From a bacterium (GTDB lineage: Bacteria > Actinomycetota > Acidimicrobiia > Spongiisociales > Spongiisociaceae): 52,817 bases of DNA. Where the stretch lies: the NCBI GenBank assembly GCA_028821575.1, contig JAPPFW010000065.1, positions 1 to 52,817 of the forward strand, given 5' to 3'. The first letter of the stretch is position 1. Every line of letters starts with the position of its first letter. The notes below the pieces were generated by a model, which had not been told where the DNA came from, ran no database searches, and worked only from the letters and a program-made list of their open reading frames with translations. A program made the translations under genes and the position numbers. This document shows, piece after piece, positions 9,022-21,732 of this stretch.

Positions 9022-12000
9022 GTGCCCGCACCACTGTCACCCCTGCTGGATCGTTGGCGTCCCCGCCATCTTCCCAAAACGCCGGGAAGGCGGGTCGTGC
9101 CCGCGTCCGCTCGGGCCCTCACGCTGGGGGGACTCTCCACATGTTCCGAGGGGCCCCTGCTGGCCGTGGTCCCATCGGAACGCGAGGCCGAGGCCCTGGC
9201 CGCCGATCTGCGGCTGTTCACCGACGATGTCATGCTCCTCCCCTCCTGGGAGACCCTTCCCTTCGAGCACGTGTCCCCCAACACGGGGACCATGGCCCGC
9301 CGGGCCGAAGCCCGGCGCCGCCTCGCTCGGGGTCGCGCAGGACTGGTGGTTGTGGCGTCGGTGCGGGCGACCGTGCAGCGGGTGAGCGGGTCGTCGACCG
9401 CGCCGGTGCTGGCCAGCGCCGGCGCCGAGGTCGAGTTCGAGGGTCTCGTGAGACGCCTCGACGAGGCGGGCTACTCCCGGACGGATAGAGTCGAGTCGAG
9501 GGGGGAGTTCGCGGTCAGGGGAGGTATCGTCGATGTCTTCCCCGCCCAGTCGGACACTGCCGTCAGGGTCGACTTCTGGGGGGATCACATCGACGAGATA
9601 AGGGCATTCTCGGTCGGCTCGCAGCGGTCGATGGGACAAGTGGGGGAACTGCGCGCCTACCCGGCCCGGGAGTTCCGCCCCGACCGGCCGGTTCGCGAAG
9701 CCGCCCGGGCTCTGCGGTCGACCGAACCGTGGGCCTACTCGATCTGGGACCGCATCGCCGAGGGTGTCAGGTTCGCCGGTATGGAGTCGTGGCTCCCGTG
9801 GCTCACCCCGGCCCGCAGCTTGCTGCATGACCTACCCGGATCCGGGACGCTGGTGCTCTTCGATCCGGTTCGGGCCCGGGCGCGGGCGGACGATCTGGCT
9901 CGGGAGGAGCAGGACCTGGCCGAGGCGCTGGCGGGAACGTGGGGCGAGCGCTACCGGACCGACGGACGCCGTCCCTCGCTGTTCCTCGACCTGGTCTCGG
10001 AGCTCCCGGAGCGCCTCATCGAGTGTCCGCCGCTCCCGACCCGCCCCGAGGATCGGCAGGTCGAGGTCGGGACGCTGGATGCCACGCCCGGGGATCCGGA
10101 TGCGGTCGCGGCCGGTCTGTCCCGGCTCGTGGCCCGCGGGATCGATGTCGTGCTGGCTATGGACGGGAAGCCCGCCGCCGCCAGAGTGGCGAGGATCCTC
10201 GGGGAACACGGTCTGGACCTTCCACTCATCGAGAGCCTCGGGGGCGTCGGCAGGTCCGGGATAATCGGTGAGGGTATCCACACGGGCGTGGTGCTCCCGG
10301 CGCTCAAGCTTGCGGTGCTGGGAGAGCGGGAGATCGTGGGCCGCCGCAGGACCCACCGGCGCCCCGGCCGGAGGCGCTCGGGGTCTGCACCCGCCTACCA
10401 GGATCTGACACCGGGAGACTACGTGGTCCACAGCCAGCACGGCATCGGCCGGTTCGACGGCCTGGCCAGCCGGACCATCGCCGGGGTCGAGCGCGACTAC
10501 CTGGTCATCGCCTACGCCAAGGGAGACCGGCTCTACGTTCCCACCGATCAACTGGCTGCGGTCCGCAAATACACGGGGGGTGAGTCGCCCAGGGTGAGCC
10601 GGATGGGGGGCAGCGACTGGGCGGCGACCCGGAGCCGGGTGCGGCGGGAGGCCGCGGTCGTGGCCGACCACGTGGTGCAGATCCACCGGGCAAGGGCCGC
10701 GGCGCAGGGTCACGCCTTCGCTCCGGATACACCTTGGCAGCAGGAGGTGGAGGACGCCTTCCCCTACGAGGAGACCCGTGACCAGTTGGCGGCCATACAC
10801 GATGTCAAGGAGGACATGGAGTCACCGGCGCCGATGGACCGCCTGGTATTCGGGGATGTCGGCTTCGGCAAGACGGAGGTGGCGCTGCGGGCTTCCTTCA
10901 AGGCGGTCGCCGACGGGTTCCAGGTGGCGATGCTCTGTCCGACCACGCTCCTGGTCCAGCAACACTTCCAGACCTTCTCCGAGCGGTTCGACCCCTATCC
11001 GATCCGGGTGGAGATGCTCAGCAGGTTCCTGACGCCGGCCCAGGCCCGGAGGGTCGTGGCCGGCATTCGGACGGGCGAGGTGGACGTGGTGATCGGCACC
11101 CACGCGCTGCTGTCCGAGCGGGTGGAGTTCCGCAAGTTGGGGCTGCTGGTCGTGGACGAGGAGCATCGGTTCGGCGTCAAGGCGAAGGACCGGATCAAGG
11201 CTGTCGCGGTCGGAGTCGATGTGCTGACCCTTACCGCAACCCCGATCCCGCGAACGCTCGAGATGGCGCTCACCGGCATCCGCGACGTGAGCCACATACT
11301 GACGCCGCCGGAGGACCGCCATCCGATACTCACCTACGTCGGCCCCTATGACGCCCGGGTCACCTCGGCGGCAATCCGCAGGGAGTTGTTGAGGGAGGGC
11401 CAGGTCTTCTACGTCCACAACCGGGTCCGGTCGATCGAACACGCGGTGGCAAGACTCCGGGAGTTGGTGCCGGACGCCCGCTACGGAGTGGCTCACGGGC
11501 GGATGAGCGAGGGGCGCCTTGAGCAGACGATGCTGGACTTCTGGGATCACCGGTACGACGTCCTCGTGGCCACCACCATCATCGAGTCCGGATTGGATCT
11601 TCCTCAGGTCAACACGCTGATCGTCGAACGAGCCGACCAGCTCGGGCTGGCCCAGATCTACCAGCTGCGCGGCCGGGTCGGCCGGTCGGGCAGGCGCGCC
11701 TACGCCTACCTCTTCCACCCGGAGGATCCCACACTGTCCGAGACCGCCTACCGCCGCCTGGAGGCAGTGGGGGAGTTCACCGACCTGGGATCGGGGATGC
11801 ACCTGGCCAGGCGCGACCTCGAGATCCGGGGCGCGGGATCGGTCCTTGGCGAGATGCAGTCCGGCCACATCGCCGCGGTCGGGTTCGACCTGTACGTAGA
11901 GCTGGTCTCAGAGGCGGTTGCGGAGCGGATGGGCACCGAACTTCCCTCCGCCCCGCGCAAGGAGGTACGGATCGACCTCCCTGTCGACGCCCACCTTCCG

Positions 12001-12429
12001 GAGGGTTACGTCACCGAGCAGGCGGCCCGCCTCGAGGCATACCGGCGGCTGGCCGGGGCCGATACCCATGCCGAGGTGGACGACGTGGCGGCCGAGTGGC
12101 GGGACCGGTACGGGCCGTTGTACGGGGAGGCCGAGCGCCTGATCGAGATCGCCCGCCTCCGCGTGGAGGCCATCCGGATCGGTATCGAGGAGATCGTGAA
12201 CCTACGGCGCGAGGTGAGGCTGGCGCCCGTCGACCTCGCCCAGTCACAGGAGATCCGGCTCCAGAGGTTGGCGCCCCGGGCGATCCTGCGCGCCGCCCAG
12301 GGCCGTCTGTTCCTACCCGTGCCCGCATCCGGTGATCTCCTCCGCTACCTGCTGGATTTCCTGGTAGCCATGTGGCCCCCGCCGGCTACCCGCCGGACCG
12401 ACCCGGACGGCAGCGCGAATAGGCCGTAG
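9022..12429 (+). CDS. mfd: Transcription-repair coupling factor
   Basis: An 1135-aa Mfd, the ATP-dependent translocase that removes RNA polymerase stalled at DNA lesions and recruits UvrA. In order: a UvrB-like N-terminal region (to about 400), the CarD-like RNA-polymerase-interacting domain (about 455-530, QDLTPGDYVVHSQHGIGRFD), the superfamily 2 motor with Walker A GDVGFGKT (Lys617), VVDEEHRFG (motif II) and TLTATPIPRTLEMAL (motif III), motif VI GLAQIYQLRGRVGRSG, then the C-terminal TRCF domain that masks UvrA binding. Complete and intact. The GTG start at 9022 has only a weak AGG upstream. It begins the conserved mfd-mazG-eno-ftsB block. Confidence 0.97.
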   Translation: MPAPLSPLLDRWRPRHLPKTPGRRVVPASARALTLGGLSTCSEGPLLAVVPSEREAEALAADLRLFTDDVMLLPSWETLPFEHVSPNTGTMARRAEARRRLARGRAGLVVVASVRATVQRVSGSSTAPVLASAGAEVEFEGLVRRLDEAGYSRTDRVESRGEFAVRGGIVDVFPAQSDTAVRVDFWGDHIDEIRAFSVGSQRSMGQVGELRAYPAREFRPDRPVREAARALRSTEPWAYSIWDRIAEGVRFAGMESWLPWLTPARSLLHDLPGSGTLVLFDPVRARARADDLAREEQDLAEALAGTWGERYRTDGRRPSLFLDLVSELPERLIECPPLPTRPEDRQVEVGTLDATPGDPDAVAAGLSRLVARGIDVVLAMDGKPAAARVARILGEHGLDLPLIESLGGVGRSGIIGEGIHTGVVLPALKLAVLGEREIVGRRRTHRRPGRRRSGSAPAYQDLTPGDYVVHSQHGIGRFDGLASRTIAGVERDYLVIAYAKGDRLYVPTDQLAAVRKYTGGESPRVSRMGGSDWAATRSRVRREAAVVADHVVQIHRARAAAQGHAFAPDTPWQQEVEDAFPYEETRDQLAAIHDVKEDMESPAPMDRLVFGDVGFGKTEVALRASFKAVADGFQVAMLCPTTLLVQQHFQTFSERFDPYPIRVEMLSRFLTPAQARRVVAGIRTGEVDVVIGTHALLSERVEFRKLGLLVVDEEHRFGVKAKDRIKAVAVGVDVLTLTATPIPRTLEMALTGIRDVSHILTPPEDRHPILTYVGPYDARVTSAAIRRELLREGQVFYVHNRVRSIEHAVARLRELVPDARYGVAHGRMSEGRLEQTMLDFWDHRYDVLVATTIIESGLDLPQVNTLIVERADQLGLAQIYQLRGRVGRSGRRAYAYLFHPEDPTLSETAYRRLEAVGEFTDLGSGMHLARRDLEIRGAGSVLGEMQSGHIAAVGFDLYVELVSEAVAERMGTELPSAPRKEVRIDLPVDAHLPEGYVTEQAARLEAYRRLAGADTHAEVDDVAAEWRDRYGPLYGEAERLIEIARLRVEAIRIGIEEIVNLRREVRLAPVDLAQSQEIRLQRLAPRAILRAAQGRLFLPVPASGDLLRYLLDFLVAMWPPPATRRTDPDGSANRP

Positions 12430-13399
12430 CGGACCTCCCCGGTAGCATCGGCAGCCGAATCCGGACGTGGAGACCGGGAAACTCTTTGGAAGGAGGCGGG
12501 TTGCTCAGCTTCTTATCTCGCCGGAGCAGCCTCGCGAGCCGCACGGCGTTCGTACCCGTCCTCGCCCTCGCCGTCGTGCTGGCCGCCTGCGGGAGTTCCG
12601 ACCGGGTTGCCACCGTGGACGGAGAAACGGTCACATTCGACGAGGTGGCCGCGCTGATTCCATCCGAGGGCGACACCGTGGACACCGGTGTCTTCGCCCG
12701 GTCGCTGATGCTGGTGATCTCGGAGCGGGTGCTCACGTCCGAGGCCGAGCGACAGTTCGGATTGGTGTTCACCGAAGGTGACATCGAGGCCAAGGTCGAC
12801 GAGTTGGTCCTCCAGAGCGGCCAGACCGAGGAGGACATCCTCGCGAACTACAACCTGACCGAGGCCTCGCTGCGGTCCATAGGCGCCCAGCAACTCCTGG
12901 CCGATCGGGTCATCCCCGAGTTGGTGGCCGACCAGCCCGATCCTGCCGAGGCGGATCTCATGGCCCGCTACGACGAGATGTTGCCGGGCCTCACCCAGGT
13001 GTGCAGTTCCCACATACTCCTCGAGACCTCCGAGGACGCGCAGGTCGCCCTCCAGCGGGCCGAGGCCGGCGAGGACTTCGCAGCCCTGGCGATGGAACTG
13101 TCCACCGGTCCGAGCGGTCCGGGCGGGGGGGAGCTCGGGTGTACCTCACCCACCAGCTTCGTGGTGGAGTTCGCAGAGGCGATCCAGGTGGCCGAGTTGG
13201 GGGTTCCGTATGGACCGGTCCAGACCCAGTTCGGATGGCACGTGATCCTCGTATCCGACCGGTTGGTGCCGGGGTTCGAGGATATGCGGGAACAGATCGT
13301 CACCGAGTTGAAGACAGCGGGCAGCGAGCAACTGTGGATCGCGTGGCTCACCGACGGCCTGGCCGCCGCCGACGTGCAGGTGGAAGCCGAGTACGGCAC

Positions 13400-16246
<2,847 letters not shown>

Positions 16247-16247
<1 letters not shown>

Positions 16248-16648
16248 TGGTTGCGGTGCGAAAGCGCCGGGGACTCTTGATTCCCCTGTTCCTGGTGGTG
16301 CTGCTGCTCGTGGCCGCAGTGGACGTGTTCCCGGTTCGCCAACTCATATCCCAGAACCGGGAGCGGCAGGTGGTCGAGGCCCGGTTGGCCGAGATCCAGG
16401 CTGAGAACGCCCAGCTTGAACGCGAGATCGAGGCGCTCCACAGCCCGTCCGCGATCGAACGCATCGCCCGAGCCGACTTCGGGTACGTACGCCCGGGAGA
16501 GGTCAGCTACGTGGTGCTCGAGCCTGCAGAGGAGGGCACGGAGGAGTCCGGGATGGTGGAGACCGCAACGGTCCCGGTCCCCGAGTCCGGCGGGTTCTGG
16601 GAGGCCGTGTGGGACTACCTGACCGGACGGGATGTCATCGATGGATGA
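16247..16648 (+). CDS. ftsB: Septum formation initiator FtsB/DivIC
   Basis: A 133-aa bitopic division protein. A short basic cytoplasmic tail (MVAVRKRRG) leads into one transmembrane helix (about residues 10-27), then a coiled coil (RERQVVEARLAEIQAENAQ) and the conserved ARADFGYVRPGE motif of the family; FtsB links FtsL and FtsQ in the divisome. The C-terminal acidic extension is longer than in E. coli, as is usual in actinobacteria. It is translationally coupled to eno (1-bp overlap) and overlaps the DUF501 gene. Confidence 0.92.
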
Positions 16649-17174
16649 CCGCGACCTGGTCGCGGTACAGATAGGCCGTCCTTCGAGAGCCCCGATCGCG
16701 ACCCTCTCCCGCTGCCATCTTTCCCTTCCCGTAGTGGTGCGGGTCCCCCCGGTGCTCGAGGACGGAACCCCGTTCCCGACGCTCTACTGGCTCACCTGCC
16801 CTCTGGCGGTGACGAGGGTGAGCCGCCTCGAGAGCGGGGGCGGGGTCAAGTCGATGGAGCGCCGGGCCGCCCAGGTCGCCGAGTTCGGAGCCGCGCTGGA
16901 TGCCGCTCATACCCGCTACCAGGCACAGCGAGATGAGCTACTGCCGCCCGGCGCCGACCCGCGGCCCACCGGGGGAGTGGCCGGTGCCCGGCGAGGCGTC
17001 AAGTGCCTCCACGCCCACTACGCCGACGCCCGAGCCGGCAACTCCAACCCGGTCGGCGAACTGGTGGCCCCCTGGGTCGAGCCACTGGACTGCACGGTTC
17101 CCTGCATAGTCGAGCACGACGGGCGGCCCACAGACAACCCGCAGTGGACCGAGCCACGCGGGCGCCGGTCGTAG
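16632..17174 (+). CDS. DUF501 family protein
   Basis: A 180-aa member of DUF501, a family of unknown function kept beside eno and ftsB in Actinobacteria. Recognisable pieces are VAVQIGRPSRAP, PVVVRVPPVLEDGTPFPTLY followed by WLTCP, VSRLESGGGVKSME and GVKCLHAHYADARAG. Conserved Cys and His residues in the GVKCLHAHYA motif hint at a metal or catalytic site, which is not established. Two in-frame ATGs (16632 and 16641) are possible; both lie inside the end of ftsB. Confidence 0.9.
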   Translation: MSSMDDRDLVAVQIGRPSRAPIATLSRCHLSLPVVVRVPPVLEDGTPFPTLYWLTCPLAVTRVSRLESGGGVKSMERRAAQVAEFGAALDAAHTRYQAQRDELLPPGADPRPTGGVAGARRGVKCLHAHYADARAGNSNPVGELVAPWVEPLDCTVPCIVEHDGRPTDNPQWTEPRGRRS

Positions 17175-17219
17175 ATACCTATTGCCGAGCGCCGGACCCC
17201 CCGCGAGAATGGACCGACA

Positions 17220-17304
17220 GCCCGGGTGACGGAATTGGTAGTCGTGGCGGACTTAAACTCCGCTGCCCCTGAGGGGCGTGTGGGTTCGAATCCCACCCCG
17301 GGTA
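17220..17304 (+). tRNA. tRNA-Leu(TAA)
   Basis: An 85-nt class II tRNA. The 7-bp acceptor stem pairs 17220-17226 (GCCCGGG) with CCCGGGT; the anticodon stem-loop CGGACTTAAACTCCG exposes TAA, reading UUA codons; a long variable arm (TGCCCCTGAGGGGCGT) is typical of tRNA-Leu; the T arm GTGGGTTCGAATCCCAC is perfect. No CCA is encoded. The gene is followed by an integrase, so its 3' end is the likely integration site of the island. Confidence 0.95.
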
Positions 17305-17306
17305 CT
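17294..17306 (+). other. Candidate attL core at the tRNA 3' end
   Basis: The 13 bases CACCCCGGGTACT, covering the end of the T stem, the acceptor strand, the discriminator and two further bases, recur exactly at 38379-38391. P4-type integrases usually duplicate the tRNA 3' end on integration, often over a longer stretch, so this short match is only suggestive. Confidence 0.35.
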
Positions 17307-17503
17307 CACTTCCGTAACGTCTCTGTTGGTCCCTCAACGTTTCAGAACCATCTAAAGTCCCAGGTCACAGTACTATAAGGAAAGCACCCGTCCTATCGGT
17401 GGCGGCCGGTAGCGCTACGTCAAGCGATTCCTTGACTTCCCGCTCCGTTCCGGGTAGTTTCACCGTGCTGTGGGATATATAGTGGGATACAAAGGAGAGG
17501 GAA

Positions 17504-18652
17504 TTGCCAAAACTGACAGCCGCGTTCGTGCGATCAGTCACCAAGGCAGGCAAATACGGTGACCAGCACGGCCTGATCCTCCGTGTCCAGCCATCGGGTT
17601 CCAAACAGTGGATATGGCGGGGGACCGTAGGTGGGAAGCGACGGGATCTAGGACTGGGTGGCTACCCGTACGTGACCTTGGCCGAAGCACGCGCCAAAGC
17701 GTTCGAGTACAGAAAAACGGCCCGGTCGGGCAACGACCCCACCAAGCTCCACTCGGACGGGCTCCCAACGTTCTCGGCTGCAGTCGAAGCTGTGATCGCT
17801 CTGTACGCGGGCAAGTGGAAGCCGGGCGGCAAGTCCGAAGGGCAGTGGCGTTCCAGCCTGGTGACCTACGTCACGCCGGTGATCGGTCCCAAGCGGGTGG
17901 ACGAGATCACGACTGCGGATGTAATGGCTTGTCTGGCGCCGATCTGGACCACCAAGGCAGAGACAGCGAAGCGGGTTCGTCAGCGGATCAGCGCGATCAT
18001 GAAATGGGCGATCGCCGAAGGTCACCGTTCCGACAACCCGGCAGGCGCCGCAGTGGTAGCGGCGTTACCGAAGCAGAACGGTGGGAAGAAGCATCACCGT
18101 GCGTTGCCGCATGGCGAGGTTGGCGCCGCGGTGCTTAAGGTGCGGGAGGCTAAGGGGGTCTATCCGACCCATCGGTTGGCGTTCGAGTTCCTGGTGCTCA
18201 CTGCTGTACGGTCGGCTGAGGTGAGGGGTGCGGTCTGGTCCGAGATGAATCTCGAAACCGCCACTTGGGTGATCCCGGCCAGGCGGATGAAGGCTGCCCG
18301 CGAACACAGGATTCCCTTGTCGGGGAGAGCGATCGAGGTGTTGGCCGAAGTCCGCAGCCACTCTGATGACAGCAACTGGGTGTTCCCAGCAAGGGCCGGT
18401 GGTGAGATACCGTCATGGGTTCTCACCAAAATACCCGTGCGCCTCGACTTGGGAGGGACCCTCCACGGGATGAGAAGCTCGTTCCGGGACTGGTGCGGCG
18501 AGACCGGTGTAGCTAGGGAGGTGGCCGAGGCATGTCTGGCCCATCGGATCGGCTCCGCAGCCGAGCAGGCCTACGCGAGAAGTGACCTGCTGGCACGCCG
18601 CCGCCAAATCATGGAGGCCTGGGCACAGTACGTCACCGGTACCAGGACCTGA
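17504..18652 (+). CDS. int: Tyrosine-type integrase (P4-like)
   Basis: A 382-aa site-specific recombinase. The N-terminal DUF4102-like arm-binding domain begins with AAFVRSVTKAGKYGDQHG followed by LILRVQPSGSKQW. A SAM-like core-binding domain follows, and the catalytic domain contains Arg in TAVRSAEVRG, HGMRSSFRDW (H-x-x-R), AHRIG and the nucleophile in QAYARSD. All catalytic residues are present, so it should be active. TTG at 17504 follows GGAGAGGGA. The 200 bp upstream carry a short direct repeat (GTGGGATA twice around 17470-17490) suited to a promoter or operator. It sits just inside the tRNA-Leu site and probably moved the island. Confidence 0.93.
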   Translation: MPKLTAAFVRSVTKAGKYGDQHGLILRVQPSGSKQWIWRGTVGGKRRDLGLGGYPYVTLAEARAKAFEYRKTARSGNDPTKLHSDGLPTFSAAVEAVIALYAGKWKPGGKSEGQWRSSLVTYVTPVIGPKRVDEITTADVMACLAPIWTTKAETAKRVRQRISAIMKWAIAEGHRSDNPAGAAVVAALPKQNGGKKHHRALPHGEVGAAVLKVREAKGVYPTHRLAFEFLVLTAVRSAEVRGAVWSEMNLETATWVIPARRMKAAREHRIPLSGRAIEVLAEVRSHSDDSNWVFPARAGGEIPSWVLTKIPVRLDLGGTLHGMRSSFRDWCGETGVAREVAEACLAHRIGSAAEQAYARSDLLARRRQIMEAWAQYVTGTRT

Positions 18653-18965
18653 CCGGAGTCCACCAACCCTCCGCATCACGGTGGGCTGGCCGTCAATCTG
18701 TCAAGACCGCGATCCTTCAAGCGCGGACCAGCACTCCCGATCTCCTTGGACACTTCGCAGCGTTTCTGGTCGAGTGGTCCCACACCTTGACCCACAGCAC
18801 CCTAGGTGTATCCGGGAGCTGTTCCCCATGTGGTTGTCAGACGACCGGTAGGGGCATGTCAACGTCGGGTGAATACTGAGCACTTCTAGCCGGTCGAAAA
18901 ATGCGCGGTGGTTCCGCAGTTTTCGATGACCCTGGAGCCGTTTGGTCGGTTCTGGGGAGGAAAGG

Positions 18966-20173
18966 ATGTATGAAGTGCATGATTGGGCTGAGGTCCATCG
19001 GTTGTTCCATCGGGAGGGCATGTCGAAGTCGAGGATTTCTGAGCGGCTGGGGATGAGCCGGAATACGGTGGCTCGGTTGTTGTCGTTGGATGAGCCGCCG
19101 CGGTATCGGCGCAAGCCTCGGGGGTCGAAGCTGGACCCTCACAAGGGTTCGATCGCGGTGATGCTCGAGAGGGATCCGAGGGTGCCGGCGAGGGTGATCT
19201 TGGAGCGGCTGCGCCGGGAGGGCTACGAGGGTGGGATCACCATCCTCAAGGACTATCTGGCCAGGGTGCGTCCCCCTAAGACGAAGAGGGTGTATCAGCG
19301 CACGAGTTATCTGCCTGGGGAGTTGGCTCAGTGCGATTGGTGGCAGCTGCCGGGGTCGGTTCCGGTGGGTGGGGGCGCCAGCCGCAAGGTGTATGGGCTG
19401 GTGACCACGCTTCCGTATTCGGCTGCGCACGCGGCGGTGTTCTCCCAGTTCTGAGACCGCAGCTGACTTCTGCGAAGCGTTTGTGAGGTCGATCCGGCGC
19501 CTCGGTGGTGTTCCCGAGGGGGTGGTGGTTGATCGGGACACCTCGATCGTGGTATCGAAGTCCCGCCCGGTGAGGGTTCATGACCCGGTGGCGGCATTGT
19601 TCGGAGCGTTGCGGCTCCGCCCGATCGTTCTGTTGCCCCGCCGACCCGAGTCCAAGGGCCAAGTCGAGCGGACGATCGGCTATCTGGAGGGTTCGTTCCT
19701 CCCGCTGCGTTCCTTCAGCTTCGATCGCAGATGTCCAAGACCAACATGACCGCTGGGCCCAGGAGGTGGCGTTCGAGGGTCACCACCGCAGGGTCGGAGC
19801 GAAGGTAGCCGACGCTTGGAGAACCGAGAAAGGCTTCCTGTATGCGCTGCCTGATACCGACCGTCGTATCGAGGTGCGGGTGAGTAGGGACGGTTTCTGC
19901 CGTATAGCCGATGTTGACTACTCGACACCACCTGAATTGGCCGGCCGGCGGGTCGGGGTGCGGGTCTCCCATCGCGAGGTAGTGATCCACGTCGACGGTC
20001 GCCAGGTCGCCCGCCATCGGCGGAGCTATGTCCCGGCCGATGTCGTGCTGGACCCCACCCATGCCCGCCTGCTGCGCCTTGCCCGCCAGGCGCAGACACG
20101 TCTGTCGGCTGCCGACGCGGACATTCCCGAAGTCGACTTGGCCTGCTACGACGCTCTCATCGAGGCCTGCTGA
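18966..20173 (+). pseudogene. istA: IS21 transposase IstA, frameshifted
   Basis: An IstA DDE transposase in three pieces. The first (ATG at 18966 after GGGAGGAAAGG) has the N-terminal HTH GMSKSRISERLGMSRNTVAR and ends at 19454; the second resumes at about 19470 with the catalytic-core text VVVDRDTSIV and SKGQVERTIGYLEGSF; a second shift near 19735 leads to DRWAQEVAFEGHHRR and the C-terminal beta-barrel to 20173. At least two frameshifts, so no intact transposase is made. Its stop overlaps the istB start. Confidence 0.9.
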
Positions 20174-20925
20174 TGGGCGGCCTCAGCTCCGAAGTGGCGT
20201 TCCTTTCCAGAGCTCTGCGAATGCCCCGCATCCGCCAAGTCGCTCCCGGCCTGGCCAAGACAGCCCGCGCCGAGGGATGGGATCCCCTCGAGTTGTTGGT
20301 CAAGGTCCTCGCCGAGGAAGTCACTGCTCGGGAAACACATGGCGGCCAGAACCGCATCCGCGCGGCAAGGTTTCCTCAGACAAAGACCCTCGACGATTTC
20401 GACTTCGCCCACCAACGTTCAGTGTCCCGAGCCCAGATCGCGCATCTCCACCAGCTTGACTTTGTCCGCGAAGCCCACAACGTGATCTTCCTAGGCCCTC
20501 CCGGAACCGGAAAAACACACCTCTCCATCGCTCTAGGAGTCCAAGCAGCCCGCCGCGTTTACCGAGTCGCGTTCGCGACCGCCACCCAGTGGGTCACCCG
20601 ACTCTCCGAAGCCAAGACACGGGGCCGGCTCAGCGACGAGTTAGACCGGCTAGCCAGAATCCCCCTGATCGTCATCGACAAAGTCGGCTACATCCCCTTC
20701 GATCCAGAAGCCGCTTCGCTGTTCTTCTCGCTCATCTCATCCCGATACGAACGCCGATCGCTCATCGTCACGTCCAACAAGAACTTCTCCGCCTGGGCGG
20801 AGATCTTCGGCGACGCCGTAGCTGTTGCCGCCATGGTCGACCGCTTGGTCCACCATGCTGAGGTCATCGTCCTCAAAGGCCAAAGCTACCGACTCAGAGG
20901 CAAACGAAAGGAGATCACCCACTAA
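20173..20925 (+). CDS. istB: IS21 helper ATPase IstB with altered Walker B
   Basis: A 250-aa AAA+ ATPase that assembles on target DNA and guides IstA. Walker A is GPPGTGKTH and the sensor region RLVHHAEVIVLKGQSYRLR is normal. Walker B reads LIVIDKVGYIPF, whereas the family has DEVGYIPF: the catalytic Glu is Lys170 (codon AAA at 20680). The protein may bind but probably not hydrolyse ATP. With istA also broken, the element cannot move on its own. ATG overlaps the istA stop (TGATG). Confidence 0.93.
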   Translation: MGGLSSEVAFLSRALRMPRIRQVAPGLAKTARAEGWDPLELLVKVLAEEVTARETHGGQNRIRAARFPQTKTLDDFDFAHQRSVSRAQIAHLHQLDFVREAHNVIFLGPPGTGKTHLSIALGVQAARRVYRVAFATATQWVTRLSEAKTRGRLSDELDRLARIPLIVIDKVGYIPFDPEAASLFFSLISSRYERRSLIVTSNKNFSAWAEIFGDAVAVAAMVDRLVHHAEVIVLKGQSYRLRGKRKEITH

Positions 20926-20990
20926 CCAACCCACTAGACCGCGCAGTTTTCAACCGGCCAAAACCGCGCAACTTTCAACCGGCCTTGACA

Positions 20991-21664
20991 GGGGCAACGG
21001 TCATGCGGCGGGCGACGGTGGGTCACGATCGTCAACACGGGGTCCCAGTGTGCAGAAGAAGACCTCCAAAGGCTACAGCGCCAACTCCTCTGAGACCGGC
21101 CTGGCCAGCTCTTCGCATGAGCATCCCCCTCCGCGTTGTGCCCAACTCTGATCCCATACCCCAACCTCAACTCTGCGTGCACTCTCGGTGCTCCATACGT
21201 CCCGCGGGACTGCTGGTGAATCTGGTGAATGAGATCCGTCAACCACACATGGCGGATTGAGCGGGCTGACGTTGGCCGGATCCTCCACTCGTAGAACCCT
21301 GACTCTGACACCTTGAGAACACGGCAAGCCACCCGGGTAGGCAGCCCCTCGCTTCCCATCGTCTGGATCGCTTCGAACCGTCCCCTGCGGTCACCACCTG
21401 GGCTCCCAGCAGCTCGTTGGCCCGTCGGGTCACGGCCAGTTCGATCTCCAGCTCGACGATTCGACGGCGAGCGGCTCTCAGTTCCTCCTTCTCCGAAGAC
21501 GTCAGACCCCGCTCCAAGCCCCGGTCGATCGCGTCCTGGCGCCGCCAGTTGTAGATGGTCTGGTCCGAAACACCAAGATCAGCTGACAGAGACGCCACCG
21601 ACCTGCCAGCGGCCAGAAGATCTAAGACTTTGCGGCGGAACTCGGGTGGATACCGATATGGCAT
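20991..21664 (-). pseudogene. IS3-family orfA/orfB remnant cut by IS21
   Basis: OrfA begins at ATG 21664 with YPPEFRRKVLDLLAAGRS, an HTH (VASLSADLGVSDQTIYNWRR) and the leucine-zipper-like RRIVELEIELAVTRRANELL. OrfB is reached by a frame change: VLKVSESGFYEWRIRPTSAR, HQQSRGTYGAPRVHAELRL, then a further shift to LMRRAGQAGLRGV. The DDE catalytic domain is missing because the IS21 insertion begins at 20990. The other half is not recognisable left of the IS21. Confidence 0.85.
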
Positions 21665-21732
21665 GAGACCCCTCCTATTCGCGGGTCAGCACACCACCAA
21701 TTCAAATATGCCTACTCCGGAAAACTGGGGTA

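Larger units (their letters stand above)
18857..20990 (+). mobile_element. IS21-family insertion sequence with target duplication
   Basis: A 2134-bp element bounded by TGTCAA at the left and TTGACA at the right. The ends carry related repeats (GCCGGT-x-GAAAAnTGCGCGG at left; two copies of CCGCGCA-x-TTTCAACCGG at right), as is typical of IS21. The flanks are GGGGCA on both sides (18851-18856 and 20991-20996), a 6-bp target duplication, so the insertion is intact and recent. It contains istA (frameshifted) and istB, and it sits in the orfB of an older IS3 remnant. Confidence 0.9.
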
